A stretch of 64,000 bases of DNA, from NCBI RefSeq assembly GCF_900465055.1, contig NZ_LS483250.1, positions 3,038,001 to 3,102,000 on the forward strand, read 5' to 3'. Of the stretch, positions 1 through 12,052 are shown piece after piece. The stretch comes from Moritella yayanosii. Its GTDB lineage: Bacteria > Pseudomonadota > Gammaproteobacteria > Enterobacterales > Moritellaceae. Made by a program: the position numbers and the translations under genes. Each line of letters opens with the position of its first letter. The stretch's first letter is position 1. The notes under the pieces were generated by a model, which searched no databases, was not told the origin of the DNA, and saw only the letters and a program-made list of their open reading frames with translations.

Positions 1-869
1 TGGTAGAATTCCCTGACGTGCAAGGTGTGATGGGCATGCACTATGCACGTCACGACGGTGAAGCAGAAGAAGTCGCAATCGCACTTAACGAGCAATACAT
101 GCCGCGTTATGCGGGTGATCGCCTACCTGAATCATTAGTTGCTTGTTCGGTAGCACTTGCTGATAAACTCGATACACTGGTTGGTATCTTCGGTATTGGT
201 CAGATCCCTAAAGGGGATAAAGACCCGTTTGCACTGCGTCGTGCTGCGATTGGTACATTGCGTATCATTATCGAAAAAGATTTGCCTTTAGATCTTGTTG
301 ATTTAGTGGATACCGCAAAAGTATTATTCGGTGACAAACTATCAAACCAAAATGTATCAACGGATGTGGTTGCATTTATACTTGGTCGTTTCCCTGCATG
401 GTATAAAGATGCCGGTATCAGCGTTGATGTCATTCAAGCAGTACTTGCGCGTCGCCCAACTAAACCCGCAGATTTTGATAAGCGTGTGAAAGCAGTAAAT
501 CACTTCCGTGGTTTAGATGCTGCAGCAACATTAGCGGCAGCGAACAAACGTGTTGGTAATATCCTGGCTAAATTTGAAGGTGAACTAAATACAACGGTCG
601 ATACATCTCTGCTGCAAGAAGATGCAGAAAAAGCATTAGCCGCTGCTGTGGAAGCGAAAGTTGAATTACTCACGCCATTATTTGCCGCGGGTGATTATCA
701 ACAAGCACTAACAGAGTTATCTGAATTACGCGATGTTGTCGATACATTCTTCGACAACGTGATGGTCATGGCTGATGATGAAGCGCTTAAGATTAACCGT
801 TTAACATTGCTCAATACACTGCGTAACCAATTCTTAAATGTAGCGGATATTTCTCTATTACAGAAGTAA
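1..869 (+). CDS. glyS: Glycine--tRNA ligase beta subunit, C-terminal part (start outside window)
   Basis: This is the 3' part of the beta chain of the tetrameric (alpha2beta2) glycyl-tRNA synthetase, which charges tRNA-Gly in the cytoplasm. The reading frame is open from base 3 and begins with a segment resembling the conserved [16 protein letters not shown] region of bacterial GlyS, so about 290 of roughly 690 residues are visible. The segment covers the end of the HD-like core and the helical C-terminal anticodon-binding (DALR-type) region. It ends at TAA 867-869, followed by a strong hairpin terminator. The alpha subunit gene glyQ would be expected just upstream, outside the window. Identification rests on family similarity recognised by eye; the true start cannot be given. 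Confidence 0.95.
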   Translation, partial: VEFPDVQGVMGMHYARHDGEAEEVAIALNEQYMPRYAGDRLPESLVACSVALADKLDTLVGIFGIGQIPKGDKDPFALRRAAIGTLRIIIEKDLPLDLVDLVDTAKVLFGDKLSNQNVSTDVVAFILGRFPAWYKDAGISVDVIQAVLARRPTKPADFDKRVKAVNHFRGLDAAATLAAANKRVGNILAKFEGELNTTVDTSLLQEDAEKALAAAVEAKVELLTPLFAAGDYQQALTELSELRDVVDTFFDNVMVMADDEALKINRLTLLNTLRNQFLNVADISLLQK

Positions 870-896
870 CTGTTAATTAAAATTAGTCTTACGTAT

Positions 897-929
897 AAAA
901 AAGCCAGCATCGATGATGCTGGCTTTTTA
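897..929. terminator. Bidirectional hairpin terminator between glyS and viaA
   Basis: A perfect 10-bp stem, AGCCAGCATC (902-911) with GATGCTGGCT (915-924) and loop GAT, is preceded by an A-run and followed by a T-run. It lies between convergent genes, so it can serve glyS on the plus strand and viaA on the minus strand. Confidence 0.9.
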
Positions 930-993
930 CTATCAACTCTCTTTTCAACGTAAACATTCACGACACCAACAAACACGGCCATGTAATTCATCA

Positions 994-1009
994 TGTTCCA
1001 CGTGGAACA
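994..1009. other. parS: parS-type centromere site (variant palindrome)
   Basis: TGTTCCACGTGGAACA is a perfect 16-bp palindrome. It matches the known chromosomal parS consensus TGTTNCACGTGNAACA, with C/G at the variable positions. It sits just past the viaA stop codon. ParB is encoded at 24133-25026 in this window. Confidence 0.85.
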
Positions 1010-1013
1010 TCGA

Positions 1014-2423
1014 CTATTTCACTTTCTTCAACCGCCCTGTTAGCCCGGCTGAATAACGCCAAACGTGATCAAATATTTTCATTAACTCTGGATTACCTTG
1101 TGATGATAATGAAATAGCATGATAGCGATTTTTTTGCGCTTTAATTGCACGTACTTTATCAGCCACATGGGTTGGTAATTTCTGCGCTATAAAATCAGAA
1201 ATAACGATGGTATCAGCATTTTTATATTGTGCCGAACTCATCAACTCCAGTGATTTTTCAATGACAGGTTGCAAGTCGGTGCCACCACGAAAGCTGGATG
1301 ACAAGAACGTCAGCATGGTTGATAGACTGGTGCTTTGGGTAACCGGAAACGTGATCACCTCATTCGAGAACATCATCAAGTAGCATTGACGCCGTTGTTC
1401 AAATGCGATCTGTAATAACGCATAACAAATCGATTTAGCCGTGAGTTCAGGAAAACCTTGCATCGATGTTGAGCTATCTACACAAATAATAAAAGGCCCG
1501 CCCGTTTGCTCATCAGCATCGGTAATATCATGATACTGGGTTACTTTTTTATACTGTTGCAGTGCACCTTGATACTGATAAGTTAATAAATGACGCTCAA
1601 TATAACGTTTATAAAAGATGATTTCTAACTCAGGAAACGTTAAGTTAACCGCTTCGGTTTGCAACATTCGTGAGATCTCATCACTGTAAGTCACGCCTTG
1701 CATATCATCTGGCACATTATCTTGATAGCTATTATCCAATACCCAAGTTTCATAACTGTTTGGCGTTTCTTCCGGATTAATGTGCGCCAGTGCCATGCGT
1801 CCAAGCTCAGAGGCAATTTTTTTAACGTCTTTGTTCTTACGTAAATTAACCGCATAACGTTGCAGTAATTGGGTATCTAAATGGGTCAACTTACCTTTCG
1901 CCAGATCCCATAAACGCTCGCCATTGCACAGCAGATCACTATCAAGCACATCTTCTAGCTGCTCAATGGTTTCTTCACGTTCGGCTAACTCAATCAGTAA
2001 CTGTTCTCGTTTCTCTTCAATTAAACGGCTTTGTTCTTGATAAAGCAGTAACTCAATGGCTTGCTGCCAACTATCTAAAAATACCGCAAAGAACACATTA
2101 TCCGGCATGCTTCTGTTTTGCTGATAGATAGTTAAGCCGGTATTATAAAATGCCGATTCGGCTTTTATCTTACTTAAAATACCTTCAACTTTATTTCTAA
2201 AGTTGCTCGGACTCAATAAACGAGCTGTTTCACATAAATGAATTTCATTGCTCAAACCAGCAGGTAATGGCATATCCGCTAATAAGCTCATGATCTGCTG
2301 CTTCCAATCATCAATGTACGCCAGCTTAATATCACTGGTGACGCGATCACGGGCGGTAATATCGAACAAGGCATCATCAACTAATTGTCGAATTGCGGGA
2401 CTGTGATTATGAGAATGAGCCAT
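1014..2423 (-). CDS. viaA: VWA-domain protein ViaA, partner of RavA
   Basis: This is a 469-residue protein whose C-terminal half is a von Willebrand factor A domain. The MIDAS-type motif DSSTSM lies at about residue 315, and the C-terminal stretch (VISDFIAQ... IFDHVWRY) matches enterobacterial ViaA, which is about 483 residues long. The N-terminal half is helical with a charged region (EKREQLLIELAEREE) that may form a coiled coil. In Escherichia coli, ViaA stimulates the MoxR-type ATPase RavA and the pair has been linked to respiratory complexes and aminoglycoside sensitivity. Its start lies 5 bp after the ravA stop, so the two are surely cotranscribed. The function here is inferred from family and pairing. 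Confidence 0.93.
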   Translation of the reverse strand: MAHSHNHSPAIRQLVDDALFDITARDRVTSDIKLAYIDDWKQQIMSLLADMPLPAGLSNEIHLCETARLLSPSNFRNKVEGILSKIKAESAFYNTGLTIYQQNRSMPDNVFFAVFLDSWQQAIELLLYQEQSRLIEEKREQLLIELAEREETIEQLEDVLDSDLLCNGERLWDLAKGKLTHLDTQLLQRYAVNLRKNKDVKKIASELGRMALAHINPEETPNSYETWVLDNSYQDNVPDDMQGVTYSDEISRMLQTEAVNLTFPELEIIFYKRYIERHLLTYQYQGALQQYKKVTQYHDITDADEQTGGPFIICVDSSTSMQGFPELTAKSICYALLQIAFEQRRQCYLMMFSNEVITFPVTQSTSLSTMLTFLSSSFRGGTDLQPVIEKSLELMSSAQYKNADTIVISDFIAQKLPTHVADKVRAIKAQKNRYHAISLSSQGNPELMKIFDHVWRYSAGLTGRLKKVK

Positions 2424-2428
2424 ACCAA

Positions 2429-4048
2429 TTAGCCTTGTTCAAACAAATGCGCAATGGCATTCAAACGGTTTAATAGCGATGCTTTGCGTTGCACTAAGTT
2501 ATTTAACTCTAATGATAAAGAGCCAAGACTGCTTGCCACATCCTCCATAAAATCCTCACTGACAAAAATATTATGATTAGTTAAGCTAAACTCGTGCTGG
2601 CTTTTTTTCAATTTATCCGCAATTGCCGTGATCTCGTTATCAATTTTAGCTAAAGGTTGTAACCAGTTCTCATCAATATTCAATGCGGCATCAGAGACAA
2701 TTACAGCAACAGGAATACTCTTATTGGCAAAGTTTTGGATCTGTAAATGCTGATTCGCATCCACAGAAAAGTTTAGCCACACATCATTACGATGATCATT
2801 CACGTAGCCTTTCACTAAACAAGAACCTCTGCGGATCTGTTTTTGAAAATCATCCAGTCCAACATGCACCCATTTTGCCGTTTCTTGTGAGCCCTGCTCT
2901 AATACATCGTACTCGCCAAGTAAGGCTATCTTACATAAACCTGGGATACCATTCAGGCTCGAGGTGCGAACGAACTCACGATCTAATTTATACCGTAATT
3001 TAGTCAATAACACATCAGCGGTTAAGCGAGTGGCAAAGCGATCAATAAACTCAGTATCGAGTTTAATCAACCGATTCTTGATACTTGTTAATGCTGAGTT
3101 AACTTCATCTTGATCACAAAAACGCTTACTCGCAAATTGGTGCGTTGCTTCGATAATAACATCACGCGATTCCAGATCATGCCAAATACAATCTTTAAGC
3201 ACAAATAGATCGGTTTCGGTTACTTCATCACGACCATTAAAATAAGCACAGGCTTGCAACAGACGCATTGATTTTTTCCAACGTCGATCAGATACATACA
3301 CCGACGATGCAATCATCTCGCCGCTGGTATTACGTTGTTCTAAAAATAATTTAAGCTCGTAGATAATCTCAAAACAATGCTCACTCAGACGTACTTCATT
3401 AATCTCATGCTGCCAGAGTTCAAACTCTTCATTACTCACTTTCACGATCTTATCGTTTACTTGACGTAATGGCTTCTGAATTAACATGGCTTTAAAATTA
3501 CGCTTATCTTGAATCGGCTCTAAATATAAACGGAGTAACATACGATCATACAAGGCTTCTAAACCGGAATCGGCACTTGGTAATTCATTTGATGCCGAAA
3601 CGAGAACGCGCATTGGTACTTTCTGATGCTCGATACCATTATGGAAGGTACGCTCATTGATCACCGTTAATAAAGTATTTAAGATCGCCGGTCCCGCTTT
3701 CCAGATTTCATCCAGGAATACGACTTCCGCTTCAGGCAAATAACCTTGTGTGAGACGTACATATTTACCTTCATCTTTCAGTGCTTTAATTGATAGCGGA
3801 CCAAAGATCTCTTCCGGTGTTGAAAAACGTGTCATTAAATATTCGAAGTAACTTTCAGCTTCAAAAATTTCACTCATACGTTTCGCGATCAAGCTTTTGG
3901 CAATCCCAGGCGGGCCTAATAAAAATACACTCTCACCACTCAGGGCTGCTAATAAACATAATCTTATGGCATCTCGACGTTCATAAATACCATAAGAAAG
4001 ATGATCTATTAGTGTTTCAATACGTTCTGATAACAAATTTCTTTGCAT
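2429..4048 (-). CDS. ravA: MoxR-family AAA+ ATPase RavA
   Basis: RavA is a hexameric AAA+ ATPase of the MoxR family, thought to act as a chaperone with ViaA. The 539-residue product has Walker A GPPGIAKS (residues 45-52), Walker B VVFLDEIW (about 109-116) and a sensor-1 region with LVSASNELP, followed by the long C-terminal arm typical of RavA. It is about 40 residues longer than the E. coli protein (498). It is the first gene of a two-gene minus-strand unit with viaA. The start ATG (4046-4048) fits the conserved N-terminal segment before the P-loop. The 336-bp region upstream is shared with divergent avtA and holds two parS sites. Confidence 0.94.
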   Translation of the reverse strand: MQRNLLSERIETLIDHLSYGIYERRDAIRLCLLAALSGESVFLLGPPGIAKSLIAKRMSEIFEAESYFEYLMTRFSTPEEIFGPLSIKALKDEGKYVRLTQGYLPEAEVVFLDEIWKAGPAILNTLLTVINERTFHNGIEHQKVPMRVLVSASNELPSADSGLEALYDRMLLRLYLEPIQDKRNFKAMLIQKPLRQVNDKIVKVSNEEFELWQHEINEVRLSEHCFEIIYELKLFLEQRNTSGEMIASSVYVSDRRWKKSMRLLQACAYFNGRDEVTETDLFVLKDCIWHDLESRDVIIEATHQFASKRFCDQDEVNSALTSIKNRLIKLDTEFIDRFATRLTADVLLTKLRYKLDREFVRTSSLNGIPGLCKIALLGEYDVLEQGSQETAKWVHVGLDDFQKQIRRGSCLVKGYVNDHRNDVWLNFSVDANQHLQIQNFANKSIPVAVIVSDAALNIDENWLQPLAKIDNEITAIADKLKKSQHEFSLTNHNIFVSEDFMEDVASSLGSLSLELNNLVQRKASLLNRLNAIAHLFEQG

Positions 4049-4226
4049 AGGAATAAGCTCTTCGTGCCTTTTAAAAGACTGTGATTGTAATGTTAGAGCT
4101 CAACCTTACCTTATCTATCGCGGACAATAAATACATAATTAGTAGACTATTTCTTTTTGTTATTACGACTTTATTATTCAGTACTTTTGGCTATAAGCAC
4201 ACAGCGTCAATCCGTCTTTTAGATGA

Positions 4227-4242
4227 TGTTCCACGTGGAACA
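4227..4242. other. parS: parS-type centromere site (variant palindrome)
   Basis: TGTTCCACGTGGAACA is identical to the site at 994 and a perfect 16-bp palindrome. It is 36 bp (centre to centre) from the consensus site at 4263, in the ravA-avtA intergenic region. Confidence 0.87.
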
Positions 4243-4262
4243 TATCACCGCTAAAATCCTTT

Positions 4263-4278
4263 TGTTTCACGTGAAACA
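4263..4278. other. parS: Consensus parS site
   Basis: TGTTTCACGTGAAACA is an exact copy of the classical parS sequence bound by chromosomal ParB (Spo0J) proteins. It forms a tandem pair with the variant at 4227. Confidence 0.93.
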
Positions 4279-4384
4279 TTACCGGTAAGAAAAATAAATT
4301 AGCCGTTCTCGAGCTCTCGACAAGCGCTTAAAGTTCCGCTATGTTGGTTGTTTACCCTTTTAAATAATTACAAGAAGTGCTGAT

Positions 4385-5662
4385 ATGGAATTCTCATTGT
4401 TTGGTCAAAGATTTACTAAATTCTCAGGCATCACGCAGCTAATGCATGATCTAAATGAAGGCATCCGCAGCGGTGATGATGTCATCATGCTTGGTGGTGG
4501 TAACCCTGCTCAGATCCCTGAGATGCTGGCGCGCTTTAGCAGTGAAGCACAACAACTATTAAGCAGTGGCGATCTGGTTACAGCAATGTCCAACTACGAT
4601 GGTCCACGAGGAAATAACCGTTTCACCACAGCACTTGCTACATTATTAAATAAAACTTACGACTGGGAATTAACCGATAAAAACATCGCCCTGACCAATG
4701 GCAGCCAAAATGCCTTCTTCTACCTATTCAACTTATTCGCCGGTGACTTTGCTGGCAATAAGAAAAAGAAAGTATTGTTCCCGTTAGCGCCGGAATACAT
4801 AGGTTATACCGACACGGCACTGAGCGATGATTTTTTTGAGACGGTGAAGCCTAAGATTGAATTACTTGATGATGGTTTATTTAAGTACCATGTTGATTTC
4901 GACAACCTGCATATTACCGACGATATTGGTTTAATCTGCGTATCGCGTCCCACTAACCCAACCGGTAATGTATTAACGGATGAAGAAATGCAGCGCCTTG
5001 ATACGCTCGCCAGACAACATAACATTCCACTGCTGATAGATAACGCTTACGGCACACCGTTTCCAAATATTATATTTGAACCAGTAGAACCCATTTACAA
5101 CGACAATACTATCTTATGCATGAGTCTTTCAAAACTCGGCTTACCCGGTACCCGGTGTGGTATCGTGATTGGTAATGAAGAAGTGATTTCCGCTATCTCG
5201 AACTTAAGCGGTATTATTAACTTAGCACCCGGTAGCTTAGGGCCAATGCTGGCACAAAACCTGGTTGAATCTGGTGACATCATTAGCTTAAGTGAAGACG
5301 TGATCAAACCTTACTATTATGCCAAAGCACAGCAAGCCGTGACTTGGTTACAAGACAGTATTACCGATGCACGCTTCCGCATTCATAAACCGGAAGGCGC
5401 AATCTTCTTGTGGTTATGGTTCAAAGACCTACCGATCAGCAGCCAAGAACTATATGAGCGTTTAAAAACACGTGGCGTTCTCATCGTATCGGGTCATCAT
5501 TTCTTCCCAGGTTTAGATGAAGAATGGCGTCATACCGATGAATGTATCCGCATGAATTATTCGCAACCCGATGATGCGGTACAACGTGGGATAAAAATCA
5601 TTGCCGAAGAAGTACAAAAAGCTTACGCTGAAATGGTCGTAATAAGTACAGCGACCGCTTAA
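4385..5662 (+). CDS. avtA: Valine--pyruvate aminotransferase
   Basis: This is a fold-type I, PLP-dependent aminotransferase that interconverts valine and pyruvate with 2-oxoisovalerate and alanine (EC 2.6.1.66). The 425-residue product follows E. coli AvtA closely through its length: MLGGGNPAQIPEM near residue 37, NYDGP, SRPTNPTGNV in the middle, and the PLP lysine in SLSKLGLPG at about residue 250. The C-terminal segment with HHFFPGLDEEW is also typical. It starts at ATG 4385 after AAGAAG and is monocistronic, ending before a symmetric terminator. It is unrelated in function to the neighbouring replication genes. Confidence 0.95.
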   Translation: MEFSLFGQRFTKFSGITQLMHDLNEGIRSGDDVIMLGGGNPAQIPEMLARFSSEAQQLLSSGDLVTAMSNYDGPRGNNRFTTALATLLNKTYDWELTDKNIALTNGSQNAFFYLFNLFAGDFAGNKKKKVLFPLAPEYIGYTDTALSDDFFETVKPKIELLDDGLFKYHVDFDNLHITDDIGLICVSRPTNPTGNVLTDEEMQRLDTLARQHNIPLLIDNAYGTPFPNIIFEPVEPIYNDNTILCMSLSKLGLPGTRCGIVIGNEEVISAISNLSGIINLAPGSLGPMLAQNLVESGDIISLSEDVIKPYYYAKAQQAVTWLQDSITDARFRIHKPEGAIFLWLWFKDLPISSQELYERLKTRGVLIVSGHHFFPGLDEEWRHTDECIRMNYSQPDDAVQRGIKIIAEEVQKAYAEMVVISTATA

Positions 5663-5712
5663 TCTGAATAGCATAAGCCGGATTTAATATTAATGCCATA
5701 ATCAACAGATAC

Positions 5713-5740
5713 AAAAAAGGAGCCTATCGGCTCCTTTTTA
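5713..5740. terminator. Bidirectional hairpin terminator between avtA and gyrB
   Basis: An 11-bp stem AAAAAGGAGCC (5714-5724) pairs with GGCTCCTTTTT (5729-5739) around loop TATC. It lies between convergent avtA and gyrB and ends in U-runs on both strands. Confidence 0.9.
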
Positions 5741-5760
5741 ATACATTAAATATAGCAGAT

Positions 5761-8193
<2,433 letters not shown>

Positions 8194-8199
8194 TTATAT

Positions 8200-9285
8200 T
8201 TAAAATTCAATTAATTTGCCATGTTCCACGTGAAACATTTTACAGTCCTCCGTTAAGAGAGCTGTTACCTGACTTTTATCAATAGCCGTAACAAATACTT
8301 GAGCCTTACTCTCAATCAGATACTGCGCCAGCAACTTCCGTTTACTGTCATCAAGTTCTGAGGAAAAGTCATCGATTAAAAAAGTGCATCGCTTATTGCT
8401 GTGCTGACTTAAAAAAAGTCCCTGACTTAATCGCATTGCGCACACGGCCAATTTAAGTTGACCTCTCGATAAAATATCATGTGCCGGTACTCCGTTCGCT
8501 CTAATTCGGATATCCGCTTTTTGCGGACCTAAGCTAGTGTAACCTAACTGTTGATCGCGCATAAAATTTTGTTTTAATAATGCAGCTAACTCGATATTGC
8601 GATCCCACCCTTGATGGTAGCGAATATCAAAGTCATATTCGGGTAAGAAGTCTGCCAAGGCAGATTTAATGATCGGAATAAGCTGTTCAAGATAACGCCT
8701 ACGCATCTGCGCAATAATAGTCCCTTGAACTGCAAACTCCTTATCCCAATATGCTAACTCAGCATAACGCTTGCCCGACTTTAAAATAGCATTACGCTGT
8801 TTTAATAATCGAGTTAGTTTTGCCCACGTCGCAAAAAAATCAGTTTCCAGGTGGAACACCCCCCAATCAACAAATTGTCGACGTAATTTAGGGCCACTTG
8901 AAAGTAAGGTAAAACTTTCTGGGTGAATTAATTGTAGCGGTAATATCCCCGGTAACTCAGCAAGTCGCTCTGCTTTTTGTCCGGCAATTTTTAATTCGGT
9001 ATCACTGTTTTTTGATTTTTTTAATCCAATCGTGGTGATCCTGTCATCATTTAATCGTTGCCGACATTCTGAAAATAAAGTGAAATCCTTCTCACCATGG
9101 TGAACCACGCGACTGGTTAAGTGTGTGCGAAAAGAACGCCCCAATCCTAAATAATGAATCGCTTCTAATACACTCGATTTACCACTGCCATTGTCACCCA
9201 GAATAATATTAATACCCGCTCCAGGTTGCATGGATGCATGTTTAATATTTCTAAAATCAGTGAGGTTTAGCTTAACTAGTCCCAT
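8200..9285 (-). CDS. recF: DNA replication and repair protein RecF
   Basis: RecF is an SMC-like ABC ATPase that, with RecO and RecR, loads RecA onto gapped DNA. The 361-residue protein has Walker A GDNGSGKSS (residues 30-38), the ABC signature region LSRGQLKLAVCAM and Walker B FLIDDFSSELDD near the C-terminus. The start is 6 bp from the dnaN stop, in the standard dnaA operon order. The 3' end of the gene contains a near-perfect parS site (8222-8237), which encodes FHVEH near the C-terminus, so protein and centromere sequence overlap. Confidence 0.97.
   Translation of the reverse strand: MGLVKLNLTDFRNIKHASMQPGAGINIILGDNGSGKSSVLEAIHYLGLGRSFRTHLTSRVVHHGEKDFTLFSECRQRLNDDRITTIGLKKSKNSDTELKIAGQKAERLAELPGILPLQLIHPESFTLLSSGPKLRRQFVDWGVFHLETDFFATWAKLTRLLKQRNAILKSGKRYAELAYWDKEFAVQGTIIAQMRRRYLEQLIPIIKSALADFLPEYDFDIRYHQGWDRNIELAALLKQNFMRDQQLGYTSLGPQKADIRIRANGVPAHDILSRGQLKLAVCAMRLSQGLFLSQHSNKRCTFLIDDFSSELDDSKRKLLAQYLIESKAQVFVTAIDKSQVTALLTEDCKMFHVEHGKLIEF
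8222..8237. other. parS: parS-type site inside the 3' end of recF
   Basis: TGTTCCACGTGAAACA differs from the consensus parS sequence by one base and joins the two half-sites seen at 4227 and 4263. It lies within recF codons specifying MFHVEH. Confidence 0.85.
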
Positions 9286-9291
9286 CTACAC

Positions 9292-10392
9292 TTATAACCG
9301 CATTGGCATAACAACATACAGTGCTTGATCAGATTGTTCATCTTCGATCAATGCACTGCTGTTTGCATCGGATAACGATATTTTAATTTTTTCACATTTA
9401 AGTGTATTCAGTACATCTAAGACATAACTTACATTGAAACTGATCTCTAACTCATCATGTGCAAATTCAACATCAAGTAACTCTTCCGCTTCTTCTTGCT
9501 CTGGGTTGTTCGCCGTGATTTTGAGTAAGCCCTGATTCATATTCAAACGTACACCACGGAATTTTTCATTCGATAAAATAGCCGCACGTGAAAATGCTTG
9601 TTTTAATTCTTCACGATTTGATATTAACATCTTATCGGCATTTTTTGGTAATACCCGACGGTAATCAGGAAAACGACCATCAACCAATTTACAGGTAAAA
9701 ACAAAACCGCTGGTAATAGCCCGAATGTTATTCGACCCTAATTGGATCTTAACCATGTCTTCTTCACTGTCTAACAAGCGCACTAACTCTAATACACCTT
9801 TACGCGGCACAATCACTTGCTGTTGCTTTAAGTTGGCATCATGCTCACAGCTGGCCACTGCCAGACGGTGGCCATCGGTAGCCACGGTACGTAATATATT
9901 GCCTTCCGTTTCAAACAACATACCGTTAAGATAATAACGTACATCCTGACTGGCCATCGAAAACTGAGTATTGTCAATCAATCGACGTAATGAACCTTGT
10001 CGCAGTTCAAATTCAATATCGTTATCCCAATCTTCAATATTTGGAAATTCAGTTGCCGGTAATGTGGATAATGAAAAACGACTACGTCCTGATTTCACCA
10101 CAATACGATCATTCGCATAACTCACTTGAATTTGCGCACTGTCCGGTAAACCACGACAGATATCGAGGAGTTTTTTCGCTGGTACCGTAGTGCGCCCTTC
10201 AGTAAACTCACCATCAAGAGTAACTTGACCAATTAATTCAACTTCCAGATCGGTACCGGTTAACGATAACTTACCCTCTTTGGCATCAAGTAACACATTA
10301 CCTAAAATCGGCAGCGTTGGGCGATTAGACAAGGCACCCGATACCAACTGTAGCGGTCGTAATAATGCTTCGCGATTAATTGTAAATTGCAT
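9292..10392 (-). CDS. dnaN: DNA polymerase III beta subunit (sliding clamp)
   Basis: DnaN forms the ring-shaped dimer that tethers the replicative polymerase to DNA. The 366-residue length is that of E. coli DnaN. The typical three-domain clamp sequence is visible: RPTLPILGNVLL at about residues 24-35, FRGVRLNMNQG in the last third, and the C-terminal end VVMPMRL, which forms part of the hydrophobic partner-binding pocket. It lies 15 bp after dnaA and 6 bp before recF in the same minus-strand operon. Confidence 0.98.
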   Translation of the reverse strand: MQFTINREALLRPLQLVSGALSNRPTLPILGNVLLDAKEGKLSLTGTDLEVELIGQVTLDGEFTEGRTTVPAKKLLDICRGLPDSAQIQVSYANDRIVVKSGRSRFSLSTLPATEFPNIEDWDNDIEFELRQGSLRRLIDNTQFSMASQDVRYYLNGMLFETEGNILRTVATDGHRLAVASCEHDANLKQQQVIVPRKGVLELVRLLDSEEDMVKIQLGSNNIRAITSGFVFTCKLVDGRFPDYRRVLPKNADKMLISNREELKQAFSRAAILSNEKFRGVRLNMNQGLLKITANNPEQEEAEELLDVEFAHDELEISFNVSYVLDVLNTLKCEKIKISLSDANSSALIEDEQSDQALYVVMPMRL

Positions 10393-10407
10393 GTAATATA
10401 ACCTTTT

Positions 10408-11790
10408 TTACGACGATAGGGTTCTAATCAAATTAGAGTAATCTTCTTTAATATCGTGATTTTCTTCTTTCAGTTGCACGATCTTACGGCAAGCGTGTAA
10501 TACCGTAGTATGGTCCCGACCACCAAACGCATCACCAATTTCCGGTAAGCTGTGATTAGTTAATTCTTTGGCTAATGCCATTGCGACTTGACGCGGTCTC
10601 GCCACAGAGCGACTACGACGCTTAGATAATAAATCCGCCATTTTAATCTTATAATATTCAGCCACTGTCTTTTGAATATTATCAATCGTCACTAACTTTT
10701 CTTGTAGCGCTAATAAGTCACGTAATGCTTCACGAACAAAATCAATATTAATCGCACGACCCGTAAAGTTAGCATTGGCGATCACGCGATTCAATGCCCC
10801 TTCCAGTTCACGTACATTTGAACGTAAACGTTTGGCAATAAAGAACGCCACTTCATCGGGTAAATGAATGTTACTTTCAACCGCTTTACGCATTAAGATG
10901 GCAACGCGGGTTTCCAGCTCTGGTGGTTCAATAGCAATGGTTAAACCCCAACCAAAACGCGATTTCAATCTATCTTCAACGCCGTCTATCTCTTTTGGAT
11001 AACGATCGGACGTTAAAATGATCTGTTGATTGCCTTCAAGTAAGGCATTAAAAGTATGAAAAAATTCTTCCTGTGAACGTTCTTTTTTGGCAAAAAATTG
11101 AATGTCATCAATCAATAATGCATCAACACTGCGGTAATAATTTTTGAATGCTTCAATGGCATTGTTCTGCAGAGCTTTCACCATGTCTTGTACAAAACGT
11201 TCAGAGTGCATGTAGATCACTTTGGCATTGGGGTTTTGCGCTTTAATACCATTACCAACCGCGTGTAATAAATGCGTTTTACCTAAACCTGTGCCACCAT
11301 ATAGAAATAACGGGTTATAAGCACCACCCGGATTACTCGCCACCTGCTGTGCGGCGGCACGAGCTAATTGGTTTGACTTACCTTCAACAAAGTTGTCAAA
11401 GGTATAATTCAGATTAACATTACTACGGTGATTGATGGTTGGCTGTTGTGGTGAACTGGATTCCCACGGATCGGTTTGTGGGAAGCGCATAACTTTGGCC
11501 GCCACCACCCGATCAATCTTAGTTGTAGCTTGCCTGATTATCGTTGGTTTACCACCGATATCGAAACGCAAGATAGGCGCGTCAGCACCACAAAATTCAT
11601 CAAATAATGCGGTGATGGAATTAAGGTACTTATCACGAACCCAATCAAGAACAAAACGGTTCGGAGCATACAAGGTGAGAGTACTATCGGTAAGTTCGGC
11701 TTTCAGTGGGCGTAACCACATACTGAATTCAGTAGCAGAAAGCTCATTTTGTAAGCGCGAAAGGCATTGCTGCCAAAGAGAAACTGACAC
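10408..11790 (-). CDS. dnaA: Chromosomal replication initiator DnaA
   Basis: DnaA binds DnaA boxes and opens oriC. Domain I starts [16 protein letters not shown]. The AAA+ domain has Walker A GGTGLGKT (about residue 165-172) and Walker [10 protein letters not shown] (about 225). Domain IV carries the signature ending [12 protein letters not shown]. The longest frame starts at GTG 11799, but the GGAG at 11801-11804 would abut that codon; from the in-frame GTG at 11790 it is 8 bases away and the protein then begins like E. coli DnaA. I therefore place the start at 11790, giving 460 residues. Two DnaA boxes upstream (11843, 11872) suggest the usual autoregulation. Confidence 0.97.
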   Translation of the reverse strand: MSVSLWQQCLSRLQNELSATEFSMWLRPLKAELTDSTLTLYAPNRFVLDWVRDKYLNSITALFDEFCGADAPILRFDIGGKPTIIRQATTKIDRVVAAKVMRFPQTDPWESSSPQQPTINHRSNVNLNYTFDNFVEGKSNQLARAAAQQVASNPGGAYNPLFLYGGTGLGKTHLLHAVGNGIKAQNPNAKVIYMHSERFVQDMVKALQNNAIEAFKNYYRSVDALLIDDIQFFAKKERSQEEFFHTFNALLEGNQQIILTSDRYPKEIDGVEDRLKSRFGWGLTIAIEPPELETRVAILMRKAVESNIHLPDEVAFFIAKRLRSNVRELEGALNRVIANANFTGRAINIDFVREALRDLLALQEKLVTIDNIQKTVAEYYKIKMADLLSKRRSRSVARPRQVAMALAKELTNHSLPEIGDAFGGRDHTTVLHACRKIVQLKEENHDIKEDYSNLIRTLSS

Positions 11791-11842
11791 TCTCCACACT
11801 CCAGATTAATAATAAAGAATAATAGATTATTTTACTGCTAAT

Positions 11843-11851
11843 TGTGCATAA
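11843..11851 (-). promoter_or_regulatory. DnaA box upstream of dnaA
   Basis: TGTGCATAA on the plus strand is TTATGCACA on the minus strand, a match to the DnaA box consensus TTWTNCACA. It lies 53 bp upstream of the chosen dnaA start. Confidence 0.75.
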
Positions 11852-11871
11852 GCGCTAGCATGAATAAACAG

Positions 11872-11880
11872 TTATCCACA
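11872..11880 (+). promoter_or_regulatory. Strong DnaA box upstream of dnaA
   Basis: TTATCCACA is the highest-affinity DnaA box sequence. It lies in the 262-bp region between dnaA and the divergent ABC transporter operon, so DnaA may regulate both; autoregulation of dnaA is the known role. Confidence 0.85.
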
Positions 11881-12052
11881 CAAAAGTAAAATAAAAACCA
11901 ATAAGGTGCCAATACATATGAAAAAACCGGTAAATATAATTAATCACACTATCTTTTAGCAATTACTTATAACTAAACGCTATTTATAATTCATTTTACA
12001 TTAGAATATCATGCACCCATCAAACATATAATTTTAGTCATCAGGATGGACC

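Larger units (their letters stand above)
4049..4384. promoter_or_regulatory. Intergenic region between divergent ravA and avtA
   Basis: This 336-bp AT-rich region must carry the promoters of both ravA (minus) and avtA (plus), but I could not fix -35/-10 pairs with confidence. The only clear signals are the two parS-type palindromes at 4227 and 4263. No open frame resembles a gene. Confidence 0.6.

Noticed and set aside
8843-8858. A further parS-like sequence GTTTCCAGGTGGAACA inside recF
   Set aside because: It has three mismatches to the best parS variant, including one in the central CACGTG core, so I do not call it a site.
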